64,000 bases of DNA from G963663315 sp965116335. GTDB taxonomy: Bacteria; Pseudomonadota; Gammaproteobacteria; Arenicellales; Poriferihabitantaceae. The notes below the pieces were generated by a model. It searched no databases. It had not been told where the DNA came from and saw only the letters and a program-made list of their open reading frames with translations. How positions within the stretch are numbered: position 1 is the first letter of the stretch; each line of letters starts with the position of its first letter. Shown piece by piece: positions 7,636-16,629 of this stretch. The DNA lies in the NCBI GenBank assembly GCA_965116335.1, contig OZ220677.1:1426001-1490000 (forward strand). The letters run 5' to 3'. The position numbers and the translations under genes were made by a program.

Positions 7636-9165
7636 TCAACCGCCCTCTTCCTGAACATCCATAACATCCGATATATCCAGTTCGTTTTTGCTGCCTGAGC
7701 GAGTGCTGTCGCTACGCATCTGATCCACATACTCAAGGTATTGCGCCGAGACATCGCCGGTCACATAGCTGCCGTCAAAACAGGAGGTGTCGAATTGCCG
7801 GATTGCCGGATTGCACTGCCGCACGGCCTCAATCAAATCATCGAGGTCCTGATAGATCAGATTGTCTGCGCCAATTTCATCACATACCTCGGCACTGGTG
7901 CGATTGCTCGCCACCAGTTCTGAGCGGGAAGGCATGTCAATCCCGTAAACATTGGCATACCGTACAGGGGGAGCCGCCGATGCAAAATAGACTTTGTTCG
8001 CACCGGCTTCACGGGCCAGCTCGATGATCTGTCGGGAGGTGGTTCCGCGAACAATTGAGTCATCAACCAGAAGGACATTTTTACCGGCGAATTCAGAGCC
8101 GATGGCATTGAGTTTCTGGCGCACGGATTTGCGACGCTGGGTCTGGCCTGACATGATGAAGGTACGGCCAATGTATCGGTTCTTGATGAATCCTTCACGG
8201 TACGGCAGTGCCATCGCTTTCGCCATCTCCAGCGCTGCGGTGCGGCTGGTATCGGGAACCGGAATAATCACGTCAATGTCATGTTGCGGCCAATCCCGCT
8301 TCAGCTTCAAGCCGAGACGCTGCCCCATGTTGATTCGAGTCCGATAGACGGGTACGCCATCCAGAATCGAGTCAGGTCTTGCCAGATACACGTATTCGAA
8401 GATACAGGGCGTATGCGCGGGATTGTCAACACAGATTGAAGAATGCACCTGCCCCTGCGAGTCAACCAGCACAACCTCGCCCGGCGCAATATCCCGGACC
8501 AGACTGTAACCAAGCACATCCATAGCCACACTCTCTGATGAAAAAATGTGAGAGGTCTCGCCTTGCTCCCGCCGGATTCCATAAGCCAGCGGGCGGATTC
8601 CGCAGGGATCGCGAAATGCGACAATACCCACTCCGACGATCATTGCGGTAACCGCATAAGCTCCCCGGCAACGGCGAAATACGCCACGAATGGCATTGAA
8701 TACATCGGCAGGAGCCGCGCGTAAACTGGATTCCCCGATTGCTCTTTTTAACTCGTGAGCCAGAATATTCAGCAGCACCTCAGAATCAGAAGAGGTATTG
8801 AGTTGGCGCAGATCCTGCTTGAATAATTCATTGCGAAGAGCGTCGGCATTGGTCAGATTACCGTTGTGGGCGAGCGCAATACCGAACGGCGAGTTGACAT
8901 AGAAAGGTTGTGCTTCAGCCCGGGACTCACTTCCCGCAGTCGGGTAACGGACATGACCGATACCCATGGAGCCTTGCAGTTGAACCATGTGACGGGTACG
9001 AAAAACATCGCGCACCAATCCGTTATCCTTACGCAGATAAACCCGGTTGCCATCGCTGGTGATGATCCCTGCCGAATCCTGTCCACGATGCTGCACCACC
9101 GTCAAACCTTCGTATAACGCCTGATTGACAGGCGTGTTGCCCTGTATGCCGATCAATCCGCACAT
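7636..9165 (-). CDS. purF: Amidophosphoribosyltransferase
   Basis: First step of purine synthesis: transfers glutamine amide nitrogen to PRPP. The mature enzyme exposes Cys2 (MCGLIGI) as N-terminal nucleophile; QHRGQDSAG at 25-33 and the glutaminase domain occupy residues up to about 230. The PRPP-binding site VLLVDDSIVRGTTS is at 364-377. The 509-aa length matches the E. coli-type enzyme. It is the last gene of the cvpA-purF pair, nine bases after cvpA, and converges with the kinase gene. Confidence 0.97.
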   Translation of the reverse strand: MCGLIGIQGNTPVNQALYEGLTVVQHRGQDSAGIITSDGNRVYLRKDNGLVRDVFRTRHMVQLQGSMGIGHVRYPTAGSESRAEAQPFYVNSPFGIALAHNGNLTNADALRNELFKQDLRQLNTSSDSEVLLNILAHELKRAIGESSLRAAPADVFNAIRGVFRRCRGAYAVTAMIVGVGIVAFRDPCGIRPLAYGIRREQGETSHIFSSESVAMDVLGYSLVRDIAPGEVVLVDSQGQVHSSICVDNPAHTPCIFEYVYLARPDSILDGVPVYRTRINMGQRLGLKLKRDWPQHDIDVIIPVPDTSRTAALEMAKAMALPYREGFIKNRYIGRTFIMSGQTQRRKSVRQKLNAIGSEFAGKNVLLVDDSIVRGTTSRQIIELAREAGANKVYFASAAPPVRYANVYGIDMPSRSELVASNRTSAEVCDEIGADNLIYQDLDDLIEAVRQCNPAIRQFDTSCFDGSYVTGDVSAQYLEYVDQMRSDSTRSGSKNELDISDVMDVQEEGG

Positions 9166-9173
9166 AACCGTAA

Positions 9174-9671
9174 TCAGCTGGTAACGGGGGGGGTGTAGTC
9201 GGCAAGATCAGCCGGTAACAGGGTGCGTATCCACTCCAGTGCCGGATCAAAATAATCGACTAACAGGGATTCCTGCCACCAGATCTTCGAGGTGAAATCC
9301 ATGAAAGTGGCCGCTATGATCAACAGGGCCACGATCACAACCCCTCTGAACAAACCGAACAAAAACCCTAATGAGCGATCAATCCCGGAAATCCCCGCGA
9401 CCGCCAGTAAACGATACAACAAGTGACTGACGATGGAAAACAGAATCAGGGAAACCAGAAAAATACCGGCAAAAGCGATAACCACACGAAATGGCAGTTG
9501 AGTGATGTGGTTTTCCAGGTAACCCGCTCCGATAGCCGCATAGGTCCAGGCAATCCACACTGCGGCCAACCATGAAAACAACGACAGAACCTCCCGGATA
9601 AACCCTCGCACCAGACCGATTGACAAGGAGACAAGAATAATAGCGAGAATGGCGATATCGACAATACTCAT
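9174..9671 (-). CDS. cvpA: Colicin V production protein CvpA
   Basis: Inner-membrane protein of 165 aa with four hydrophobic segments (about 4-22, 25-45, 62-85 and 100-122). CvpA is conserved directly upstream of purF. Its molecular role is unknown, though it influences envelope integrity and colicin V export in E. coli. A run of eight C on the coding strand lies four codons before the stop; slippage there would alter only the last residues. Confidence 0.9.
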   Translation of the reverse strand: MSIVDIAILAIILVSLSIGLVRGFIREVLSLFSWLAAVWIAWTYAAIGAGYLENHITQLPFRVVIAFAGIFLVSLILFSIVSHLLYRLLAVAGISGIDRSLGFLFGLFRGVVIVALLIIAATFMDFTSKIWWQESLLVDYFDPALEWIRTLLPADLADYTPPVTS

Positions 9672-9692
9672 AATGTTATCGATCCGGGTTGA

Positions 9693-10220
9693 TCAAGGCG
9701 CCTGGTCGGTGACATATACTTTCTCATGAGTCAGGGCTCTTGCCTGAAGTCTGGCCTGCTCGGCTTTTTCCCGGTCGTGGTAAGGGCCGAGCCATACGCG
9801 AACCGCTTTGGCATTGTTGGTCTGCACTTCAGTATGACGCGCTTCGAAGCCATTATCCTCAAGCAGTTTTGATATTGTATTGACATTCCTGATACTGCCA
9901 TAAGTACCCACTCGCACAAACCAGACCGGCCCGGGTTGCGGCGCGGGGGCGGGAGCAGTCAACTCTTCCGCCGGTGGCTGCGCCTGGTCCGGCTCAGTGA
10001 CCGGAGGTTCGACAGGGACGGGGGGCTCGATTACCACCGGGTCACCCGGCTCAATTACTACCGAATCCATGTCATCACCGATCGGTTCACTCTCCGCGGG
10101 CGCGGGCGAATGCAACAGGTATGGAATGATCACGACTGCAAATGTAACGATAATGACTGCGCCTGTAAGCCGGTGCCTGAGCTGATACCCGGGTTGCGGT
10201 TTTGGTTGCTTTATCGCCAT
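9693..10220 (-). CDS. dedD: SPOR-domain membrane protein (DedD-like)
   Basis: 175-aa type II membrane protein. It has a basic cytosolic tail (1-17), one membrane helix (about 18-37, TGAVIIVTFAVVIIPYLL), a long proline/glutamate linker (40-100) and a C-terminal SPOR domain (about 100-172, WFVRVGTYGSIRNVN onward) that binds denuded septal peptidoglycan. The folC-SPOR-cvpA order matches dedD in enterobacteria, where DedD supports constriction. Start ATG overlaps the folC stop by ten bases. Confidence 0.88.
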   Translation of the reverse strand: MAIKQPKPQPGYQLRHRLTGAVIIVTFAVVIIPYLLHSPAPAESEPIGDDMDSVVIEPGDPVVIEPPVPVEPPVTEPDQAQPPAEELTAPAPAPQPGPVWFVRVGTYGSIRNVNTISKLLEDNGFEARHTEVQTNNAKAVRVWLGPYHDREKAEQARLQARALTHEKVYVTDQAP

Positions 10221-11518
10221 TTATCGCCTTCCAGACGTTCAAGTATATCACCGACCATATAAAATGAACCAAATATTACCACTCTGTCTTTTGCTTGCGC
10301 CCGACCTATTGCATCGCGCCAGGCGCCTGCGGGGCAATCATGACACACCGCAACGGCACCCTCCACAACCGAGGTTAGTTTCCCGGCCAGAGAATGTGAA
10401 GACTGGCCCCGCTCTCCGGTCAGGGTAGCCAGCACCCATTGATCAACCACAGGGGCCATTGTAGCGATGATTTTATCCGCTGCCTTGTCTTTTAACATAC
10501 CGAGCACAGCAATAGTCTGCCCCGCACAGGGCAGTTGTCGCAGATAATCGGCTAATTGCCGAGCCGAGTCTTCATTGTGCGCGACATCGACAATTACATC
10601 CGGCGATTGCCGGATGACCTGACAACGCGCCGCCAGACTACACTGGTCGAGCCCCGCTTGCAGGTGCGAAATCTCAAGGCCGGTATACACACTGCTGATC
10701 GCTAAAACAGCCGCCACACCGCCAAGATTGGCTTTTTGATGTTCGCCCTGCAAGGGCGTGGATAACTGTTCGAGTCGTCGCCAGGCAACCGGAACGGCAT
10801 CATGTTCACTGCTCCAGTGGATGGACTCGCGTTGCGCCTCGACGAAATAATCCTTTTGCGCCGCGACCAGACTGGCCTGCTTTTGGTCGGCAATTTCGAT
10901 CAGACTGTGTGGAATATCACTCTCGGCACAGACAACCATCCCGTTTTGCTTGATTACTCCTGCTTTTTCCGCCGCGATGGTCGAACGGTCCGGGCCCAGC
11001 CAATACTGATGATCCAACCCGATCGAGGTAATCAGAACCAGATCATTATGCACCATATTAACCGCATCCAGCCGCCCTCCCATACCCACCTCAAGCAACG
11101 CGACCTCGACTCGACGCCACTGGAAAATGACCAGCGCGCATAATGTGCTGTATTCGAACCAGGTCAATGGAATACCGTTGCGAAATGACTCAATGTGACA
11201 AAATGCGTCACAGATTTCAGAGTCGGAAACGGTCTGCCCGCAAATCCTGAACCGCTCGTTATAGCGCACGAGGTGCGGGGAAGTATAGGCTCCGGTACGC
11301 TTTCCGCCTTGTCGAAAAACCGCATCCAGCATACTGATTGAGGAGCCTTTGCCATTGGTGCCAGCCACTACAATCGTGTATCCGGTACATTCGCCCCCAA
11401 GCTCCGTCCACACCCGGGTAATTCGATCAAGCGACAGATCAATGGTTCTGAAATGCTGTCTCTGGATGTGTACCAGCCAGTCTTTCAGAGTATATGACTT
11501 GAATTCCAACTCATTCAA
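10211..11518 (-). CDS. folC: Bifunctional dihydrofolate synthase / folylpolyglutamate synthase
   Basis: Mur-ligase-family enzyme adding glutamate to dihydropteroate and then extending the polyglutamate tail of folates. The ATP P-loop GTNGKGSS is at 53-60, and YTSPHLVRYNERF follows at about 78-90, the folate-binding segment. The length of 435 aa is typical. The gene sits between accD and the SPOR gene as in many gammaproteobacteria. Confidence 0.95.
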   Translation of the reverse strand: MNELEFKSYTLKDWLVHIQRQHFRTIDLSLDRITRVWTELGGECTGYTIVVAGTNGKGSSISMLDAVFRQGGKRTGAYTSPHLVRYNERFRICGQTVSDSEICDAFCHIESFRNGIPLTWFEYSTLCALVIFQWRRVEVALLEVGMGGRLDAVNMVHNDLVLITSIGLDHQYWLGPDRSTIAAEKAGVIKQNGMVVCAESDIPHSLIEIADQKQASLVAAQKDYFVEAQRESIHWSSEHDAVPVAWRRLEQLSTPLQGEHQKANLGGVAAVLAISSVYTGLEISHLQAGLDQCSLAARCQVIRQSPDVIVDVAHNEDSARQLADYLRQLPCAGQTIAVLGMLKDKAADKIIATMAPVVDQWVLATLTGERGQSSHSLAGKLTSVVEGAVAVCHDCPAGAWRDAIGRAQAKDRVVIFGSFYMVGDILERLEGDKWR

Positions 11519-11558
11519 CCCACTCGTGGATCCATTCCAGCACCACCCTAATCATCCA

Positions 11559-12449
11559 TCACTTAATCTTCAGGAGCGGTTCGGCATTGTCAACGCCCCC
11601 GAATCCCAGCTTGTCAAGCAGGGACGCGATCTGACTGGCCATATCGCGGCGATCCACAATCATGTCAATAGCGCCATGCTCCAGCAGAAATTCCGACCGT
11701 TGGAAACCGTCCGGCAGGGTTTCACGGACGGTTTGCTCGATCACCCGCGGGCCAGCAAATCCGATCAGCGCATTGGGCTCCGCAATGATAATGTCGCCCA
11801 GCATCGCCAGACTGGCAGAGACCCCTCCCATGGTCGGATCGGTCAATACCGACAGATAAGGGATACCCTGGTCTTTCATCTTCGCAATGGCCGCCGTAGT
11901 TTTCGCCATCTGCATCAGCGAGAACAGGGCTTCCTGCATCCTGGCACCTCCAGAAGCGGAAAAACAGACCAGTGGTTGATGCTGTTCCATGCTGGCCTGG
12001 ATAGCCTGAACAAAGCGCTCACCGACCACCGAACCCATTGACCCGCCCATGAATTTGAACTCAAAAGCCACGGCAGTGATGGGGCGAAGATTGAGTTGGC
12101 CGGTGGCGCAGACCAGAGCTTCGGATGCCTGACTGGTTTTTGCCGACTCGGTCAGACGATCCTTGTATCTTTTGCTGTCCTTGAACTTGAGGGCATCAAC
12201 CGGACGTACCTGCTCGCCGATCCACTGCACCGAGCCTTCATCGAGAAAAGATTTGAGCCGGGTTCTGGCATCAATACGCATGTGGTAATTGCATTTCGGG
12301 CAAACCTGCAGGCCCAGTTGCAACTCCATCCCGTAGAGCACTGCCTGACAGCCGGTGCATTTATTCCATAATCCTTCGGGGACTCCTTTCTTGCGAATCC
12401 TGCCAACCGTTTTGATTTTCGGCGGGAGTATTTTGTCAAACCAGTTCAT
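11559..12449 (-). CDS. accD: Acetyl-CoA carboxylase carboxyltransferase beta subunit
   Basis: Forms the carboxyltransferase heterotetramer with AccA to make malonyl-CoA. 296 aa from ATG 12449 (MNWFDKILPPKI, the conserved N-terminus); an 18-codon in-frame extension upstream lies inside trpF and is rejected. A four-cysteine zinc ribbon is seen at C31, C34, C50 and C53. The crotonase-like core includes SGGARMQEA and GGVSASLAMLGD. The start overlaps the trpF stop by four bases (ATGA). Confidence 0.96.
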   Translation of the reverse strand: MNWFDKILPPKIKTVGRIRKKGVPEGLWNKCTGCQAVLYGMELQLGLQVCPKCNYHMRIDARTRLKSFLDEGSVQWIGEQVRPVDALKFKDSKRYKDRLTESAKTSQASEALVCATGQLNLRPITAVAFEFKFMGGSMGSVVGERFVQAIQASMEQHQPLVCFSASGGARMQEALFSLMQMAKTTAAIAKMKDQGIPYLSVLTDPTMGGVSASLAMLGDIIIAEPNALIGFAGPRVIEQTVRETLPDGFQRSEFLLEHGAIDMIVDRRDMASQIASLLDKLGFGGVDNAEPLLKIK

Positions 12450-13117
12450 CGGGATGCTCTGACCGGTAGCGGGCGGGGGTGATAGTTCAGGACATTCGCA
12501 CAAAAGCGTGTGATCTTTTGCAAGTCCTTGTGACCATTGGTTTCGACTCCACTGCTGACATCCACCGCATAGGGGCGGACAGACGAAATCGCCTGTTCGA
12601 CATTTGCCGGAGTCAGGCCTCCTGCCAGTACAATCGGTTTGTGACCCTGATATTGCACGCCCTGCCAGTCGAATGATTGTCCGCTGCCACCGTAAACCCC
12701 ATCCGCCTGGCTATCCAGCAGAATAGCCGCTGCATCCGGGTACTGATTCTCGATCAAGGGTAAATCCAGAGTCTGGCCGACTCGCACCGCCTTGATATAG
12801 GGCAGGCCGAAACTACGGCAAAACTCAGCCGGTTCGTCGCCGTGAAACTGGATGTAATCCAGATCAACCGAGCGCAGTATCTCGCTCATAAACGATCGTT
12901 GTGGATCGACCACAACGCCTACCCGGGATACAAAAGGCTGGATCACCCGATTGATAGAAACGGCCTGTTCGATGGTCAGATTCCGTTTGCTGGGCGGGTA
13001 GAACATCAAGCCGATGGCATCAGCGCCCGCACTCATGGCGTGCACCGCCGTTTCGGGTGAAGTCACACCGCAAATTTTGATTTTTACCGCTACGGGCAAG
13101 TCGTTTGTCGGAATCAT
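12446..13117 (-). CDS. trpF: Phosphoribosylanthranilate isomerase
   Basis: Tryptophan-pathway TIM-barrel isomerase. The catalytic Cys16 lies in KIKICGVTS, the phosphate-binding loops include VLAGGLTPANV near 173-183, and the catalytic Asp lies in AVDVSSGVE near 194-202. 223 aa from ATG 13117. No other trp genes are nearby; trpF between truA and accD is the standard gammaproteobacterial position. Confidence 0.94.
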   Translation of the reverse strand: MIPTNDLPVAVKIKICGVTSPETAVHAMSAGADAIGLMFYPPSKRNLTIEQAVSINRVIQPFVSRVGVVVDPQRSFMSEILRSVDLDYIQFHGDEPAEFCRSFGLPYIKAVRVGQTLDLPLIENQYPDAAAILLDSQADGVYGGSGQSFDWQGVQYQGHKPIVLAGGLTPANVEQAISSVRPYAVDVSSGVETNGHKDLQKITRFCANVLNYHPRPLPVRASR

Positions 13118-13125
13118 GCCCTATT

Positions 13126-13908
13126 CTACCAAAACCGGCAGGCCGCCGGCGGGGCGGGCAAATTGTATTTTTCATCATACTGGGCCGAAACGAAATACAA
13201 TCCGTCTGCGGGTGCCGTAATCCCCCCGGCCTTGCGGTCTCGACTGATCAGCACCTCCCTGGCCCACTGCACCGACTCCAGTCCTTGCCCGATTCGAGTC
13301 AACACGCCCATGATATTACGGATCATGTGATGCAAAAAACCGTCTGAAGTAATATCCAGCCATATCCAGGGACCGGTCTGCTCGAGCGAGATCAGGCTGA
13401 CTCGCTTGACCGGATTCCGGTTCTGGCATCCGGCTGCGCGAAACGCGCTGAAATCATGCTGACCAACCAGTTGTTTGGCCGCTTCGCGCATGAGCGCAAG
13501 ATTGAGCGGCGCCCGATACCAGGTCACCCTGCCGTGCAGATAGCTGGGACTGACCGGGCGATTAAACAACACATATCGGTATGAACGCTGGCGGGCGCTG
13601 AATCGGGCATGGAAATCCGGGCTGACCGGACGCGCCCAGAGCATGGATATGTCATCCGGCAAGCCGGTATTCACTCCCCTCACCCACTGGTCTTCGAGCC
13701 GATGACTCGAGGTATCGAAGTGTACCATCTGGCCAATCGCGTGAACCCCGGTATCCGTTCGCCCCGAAACCACCACATCAACGCGGTGATTCGCGACCTT
13801 GCTGACCGCTGATTCGACCGCCTGCTGTATCGACGGCGCATGGCTTTGCCGTTGCCAGCCACGATAGCCAACCCCACAATATTCCAGACAGGCTGCGATT
13901 CGTATCAT
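13126..13908 (-). CDS. truA: tRNA pseudouridine(38-40) synthase
   Basis: Modifies U38-U40 in the tRNA anticodon arm. Catalytic Asp is D52 in VSGRTDTGVHA (48-58). The 260-aa length and the N-terminal RIAACLEYCGVGYRGWQRQ match the family. The gene lies eight bases before trpF in the truA-trpF-accD-folC series. FimV, which often precedes truA, is absent here and replaced by recR. Confidence 0.95.
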   Translation of the reverse strand: MIRIAACLEYCGVGYRGWQRQSHAPSIQQAVESAVSKVANHRVDVVVSGRTDTGVHAIGQMVHFDTSSHRLEDQWVRGVNTGLPDDISMLWARPVSPDFHARFSARQRSYRYVLFNRPVSPSYLHGRVTWYRAPLNLALMREAAKQLVGQHDFSAFRAAGCQNRNPVKRVSLISLEQTGPWIWLDITSDGFLHHMIRNIMGVLTRIGQGLESVQWAREVLISRDRKAGGITAPADGLYFVSAQYDEKYNLPAPPAACRFW

Positions 13909-13932
13909 TTTGGTTGGTGGCGACTTTTTTGT

Positions 13933-14529
13933 CTAAAACGGGCTGCGGTCTGAAAAAGCCTGAACCAGCGTACCCGGGTCCATGTATTCGAGCTCACCCC
14001 CTATCGGTATTCCACGCGCAAGCCGCGTCACCCTGACTGACTGTGGCTGCAACAAATCCAGCAAAAAGCCGGCGGTGGCCTGACCCTCCAGAGTCAGGTT
14101 GGTAGCCAGGATGACCTCGTCAATCGCCTCCCGGTCAAGCAACGCGAAAAGCCGGTCAATACCGAGTTGCTCCGGGCCAACATCATCCAGTGGCGACAGA
14201 TGCCCCATCAGGACGAAGTACATCCCCTGATAGACTCCGGCCTGCTCAATGGCCTCCAGATCGGCCGGGGTTTCGACCACACAGAGTATTCTGGAGTTGC
14301 GTTTACCAGACGCGCAGATCGGACAAATATCCGACTCGCTGAAATTGTTGCATCGCTTGCAGTGATTGACCTTCGACAGGGCCTGGCGAATCGCCTCGCT
14401 GATCTGCAAGGCTCCTTCCCGATCTCTCTCCAGCAGGTGAAACGCGATTCTCTGGGCTGACTTGGGACCGACCCCCGGCAAGCGCTGCAGGGCCTGTTTC
14501 AACCCTCCGACTGAGCGCGGGTCTGTCAT
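13933..14529 (-). CDS. recR: Recombination mediator RecR
   Basis: Gap-repair protein working with RecF/RecO to load RecA. 198 aa: an N-terminal helix-hairpin-helix (LPGVGPKSAQRIAFHLL, 17-33), a zinc finger with C57, C60, C69 and C72, and a Toprim domain from about 80 onward. The recR start and the ybaB stop overlap by one base at 14529, as in the common dnaX-ybaB-recR unit; dnaX is not present upstream here. Confidence 0.96.
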   Translation of the reverse strand: MTDPRSVGGLKQALQRLPGVGPKSAQRIAFHLLERDREGALQISEAIRQALSKVNHCKRCNNFSESDICPICASGKRNSRILCVVETPADLEAIEQAGVYQGMYFVLMGHLSPLDDVGPEQLGIDRLFALLDREAIDEVILATNLTLEGQATAGFLLDLLQPQSVRVTRLARGIPIGGELEYMDPGTLVQAFSDRSPF

Positions 14530-14849
14530 CAGAACGGCAATTTCAGTCCGGGGATATCAAGACCAGGTGTGAGACCCGTCATTTTCTCTTCGGTGGCTTT
14601 TTCAACCTTGCGAACTGCGTCATTGAATCCGGCGGCAAGCAGGTCCTCCAGAACCTCCTTGTCGTCATTCATCAACTCAGCATCAATGCTGATTCTTTTG
14701 ACATCATATCGGCAACTCATGACAACCTCCACCAGACCGGCACCGGATTGACCGATGACCTCGATACTGGACAGCTCCTCCTGAGCCTTTTGCATCTTCT
14801 CCTGCATGGCCTGCGCCTGTTTCATAATGTCGCCGATCCTGCCTTTCAT
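14529..14849 (-). CDS. ybaB: Nucleoid-associated protein YbaB/EbfC
   Basis: 106-aa dimeric DNA-binding protein of the YbaB family. Residues 1-30 form a Met/Gln/Lys-rich coiled coil (MKQAQAMQEKMQKAQEEL), followed by the beta sheet segment with VEVVMSCRYDVKRISID. It is the first gene of the run ending at purF. A candidate -10 TATAAT lies about 50 bases upstream. Confidence 0.93.
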   Translation of the reverse strand: MKGRIGDIMKQAQAMQEKMQKAQEELSSIEVIGQSGAGLVEVVMSCRYDVKRISIDAELMNDDKEVLEDLLAAGFNDAVRKVEKATEEKMTGLTPGLDIPGLKLPF

Positions 14850-14897
14850 GTCATTTACCTGCGTTTGTGTGTACGTTGATTGTCGCTTGACGAACGC

Positions 14898-14903
14898 ATT
14901 ATA
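14898..14903 (-). promoter_or_regulatory. Candidate -10 box upstream of ybaB-recR
   Basis: TATAAT on the minus strand, about 50 bases before the ybaB ATG. No convincing -35 hexamer at the normal spacing, so this is a suggestion only. Confidence 0.35.
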
Positions 14904-14925
14904 CTATTGAACCCGATTAAAAGTA

Positions 14926-16617
14926 TCAGACCCGGGTACGCCACGACTGGGTTTTTTTCAGCACCCCTCTCGACATCAAGCCGTGTAGCAGCTTGACCGT
15001 GACATTGGTATAAAAAATCATCATCCCCATCGCGGCAGCGGGAGCAATGTCTCCTGCATCATCCATATTCAGTACCGCTACCGAGGCCAGCCCCGTGTGC
15101 GGCCCATACAAAAACACGACTGCGGAAACCGTCGTCATCGCATTCACAAAAAGATAAATGCTGATATCCAGTATGGCAGGCAGACACACGGGTACGGTAA
15201 CCTTTCCCAGTGTTTTATAAAAAGGCGCTTTCAACGATGCCGCGACCGATTCAAACTCCCGATCCATCTGCTTGAGGGCGGTGACTGCGGTCAGGTGGGA
15301 CACCGTATAAAAATGGGTGATCGTGCTGATCACCAGAATCGCCATAGTGTGATACAGAAAGTTAAACGGGTTGTTCGGCGAATTGAAAAAGAAAATATAG
15401 GCAAGCCCCAGCACCAGACCCGGCACAGCCATCGGCAGCATGGCAAGAAATTGAAACAGGTTTCTTACCACTTTGAATTTCCTGCCCTTTTCCACCATGA
15501 AGGCGCCTAGAAAGACCACCACCGTGCCGACAAGCGCAGTCCATGTCGCCATTTGAAGAGAGTTGTACCAGGAATCCCAACCGCCTCCATCCATCAAATC
15601 AAACTGATAATTGGTAAGCCCGATGGTCAGGTTATAGGGGTAAAACTGGACCAGGGCGGCGTATTGACAGGTTCCCAGTATGCCGAGGATAAAGATACTC
15701 ACGACAATGGCATAGCACAGCATGACCCGATCAAATACCTTGTCCGGCCGGGGTTCAAGCGCGACTGCCCGAGAGGAAAGTAACGCTACCTGTTTCCTCT
15801 GGACAATCCGGTCCACACCAAAAGCCAGAGCAGCCGGCAACAGCAGTACCAGACTGACCACGGCACCCATCTCAAAATTCTGTTGCCCGATGACCTGTTT
15901 GTAGATGTCGGTTGCCAACACATTATAGTCACCGCCGATCACCTTGGGCGCACCGAAATCGGTGATCGTCAATGTGAATACCACAAACGCCGCGCTGATC
16001 AATCCGTAGCGCACGCCCGGCAGAGTCACAGTAAAGAAAATCCGTGGCTTGCTGGCTTGCAGAGAGTCTGCCGCCTCATACAGCCTGGCATCCGCAATCG
16101 ACAAGGCGGTGGTAATGATAATCAGCGCATGGGGCAGAGTGAAAAATACCTCGGATATCACAATGCCTATCGGCCCGTAAATGTCATGACCGAACAGCAG
16201 CCAGCGAATCATCCCCTGTTTACCGAACAGGTAGATCAGCGCAATACCCGGCAACAACGACGGCACCAGTATCGGCACCATCGAAATCATCTTGAATAGT
16301 CCCTTGAATGGCATGCAGCTCCTGTTCAGGCCATAAGCGAACAGAAAGGCAATCGTGACCGAGATCAAAGTTGTGATAATCGAAACGGTCAGACTGTTCT
16401 GTATGGACCAGGTCAGTGCTGGCGTATTGAAATACTCAATATAGTTTTCCAGCCCGATGAAATCGCCGTCATGGTTTTTGAAGCTCCTGGAGAGGATCGT
16501 GTAAAGCGGCCATGCCAGTGCCAGTATCAGATAACACGCGATCACCGCCATGAACAACAGCATTTGCCGGTCATCGCGACTCGACTTCGCCTTGACCACC
16601 TGTTTGCCTGCGCTCAC
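14926..16617 (-). CDS. ABC transporter permease, 2-aminoethylphosphonate type (fused double permease)
   Basis: 563-aa inner-membrane protein with about twelve hydrophobic helices in two similar halves, each carrying a binding-protein-dependent permease loop (first near 175-205, AADSLQASKPRIFFTVTLPG; second near 460-485, ESVAASLKAPFYKTLGKVTV). This single-chain double permease is typical of ferric-iron/putative 2-aminoethylphosphonate importers. It follows the ATPase and binding-protein genes on the same strand, 12 bases after the ATPase. Substrate is inferred from the binding protein. Confidence 0.82.
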   Translation of the reverse strand: MSAGKQVVKAKSSRDDRQMLLFMAVIACYLILALAWPLYTILSRSFKNHDGDFIGLENYIEYFNTPALTWSIQNSLTVSIITTLISVTIAFLFAYGLNRSCMPFKGLFKMISMVPILVPSLLPGIALIYLFGKQGMIRWLLFGHDIYGPIGIVISEVFFTLPHALIIITTALSIADARLYEAADSLQASKPRIFFTVTLPGVRYGLISAAFVVFTLTITDFGAPKVIGGDYNVLATDIYKQVIGQQNFEMGAVVSLVLLLPAALAFGVDRIVQRKQVALLSSRAVALEPRPDKVFDRVMLCYAIVVSIFILGILGTCQYAALVQFYPYNLTIGLTNYQFDLMDGGGWDSWYNSLQMATWTALVGTVVVFLGAFMVEKGRKFKVVRNLFQFLAMLPMAVPGLVLGLAYIFFFNSPNNPFNFLYHTMAILVISTITHFYTVSHLTAVTALKQMDREFESVAASLKAPFYKTLGKVTVPVCLPAILDISIYLFVNAMTTVSAVVFLYGPHTGLASVAVLNMDDAGDIAPAAAMGMMIFYTNVTVKLLHGLMSRGVLKKTQSWRTRV

Positions 16618-16629
16618 AACCGGAGCCTG

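Noticed and set aside
9186..9193. Run of eight C (coding strand) near the end of cvpA
   Set aside because: Slippage would only change the last three or four residues, and the current frame gives a normal CvpA length, so phase variation is unlikely.
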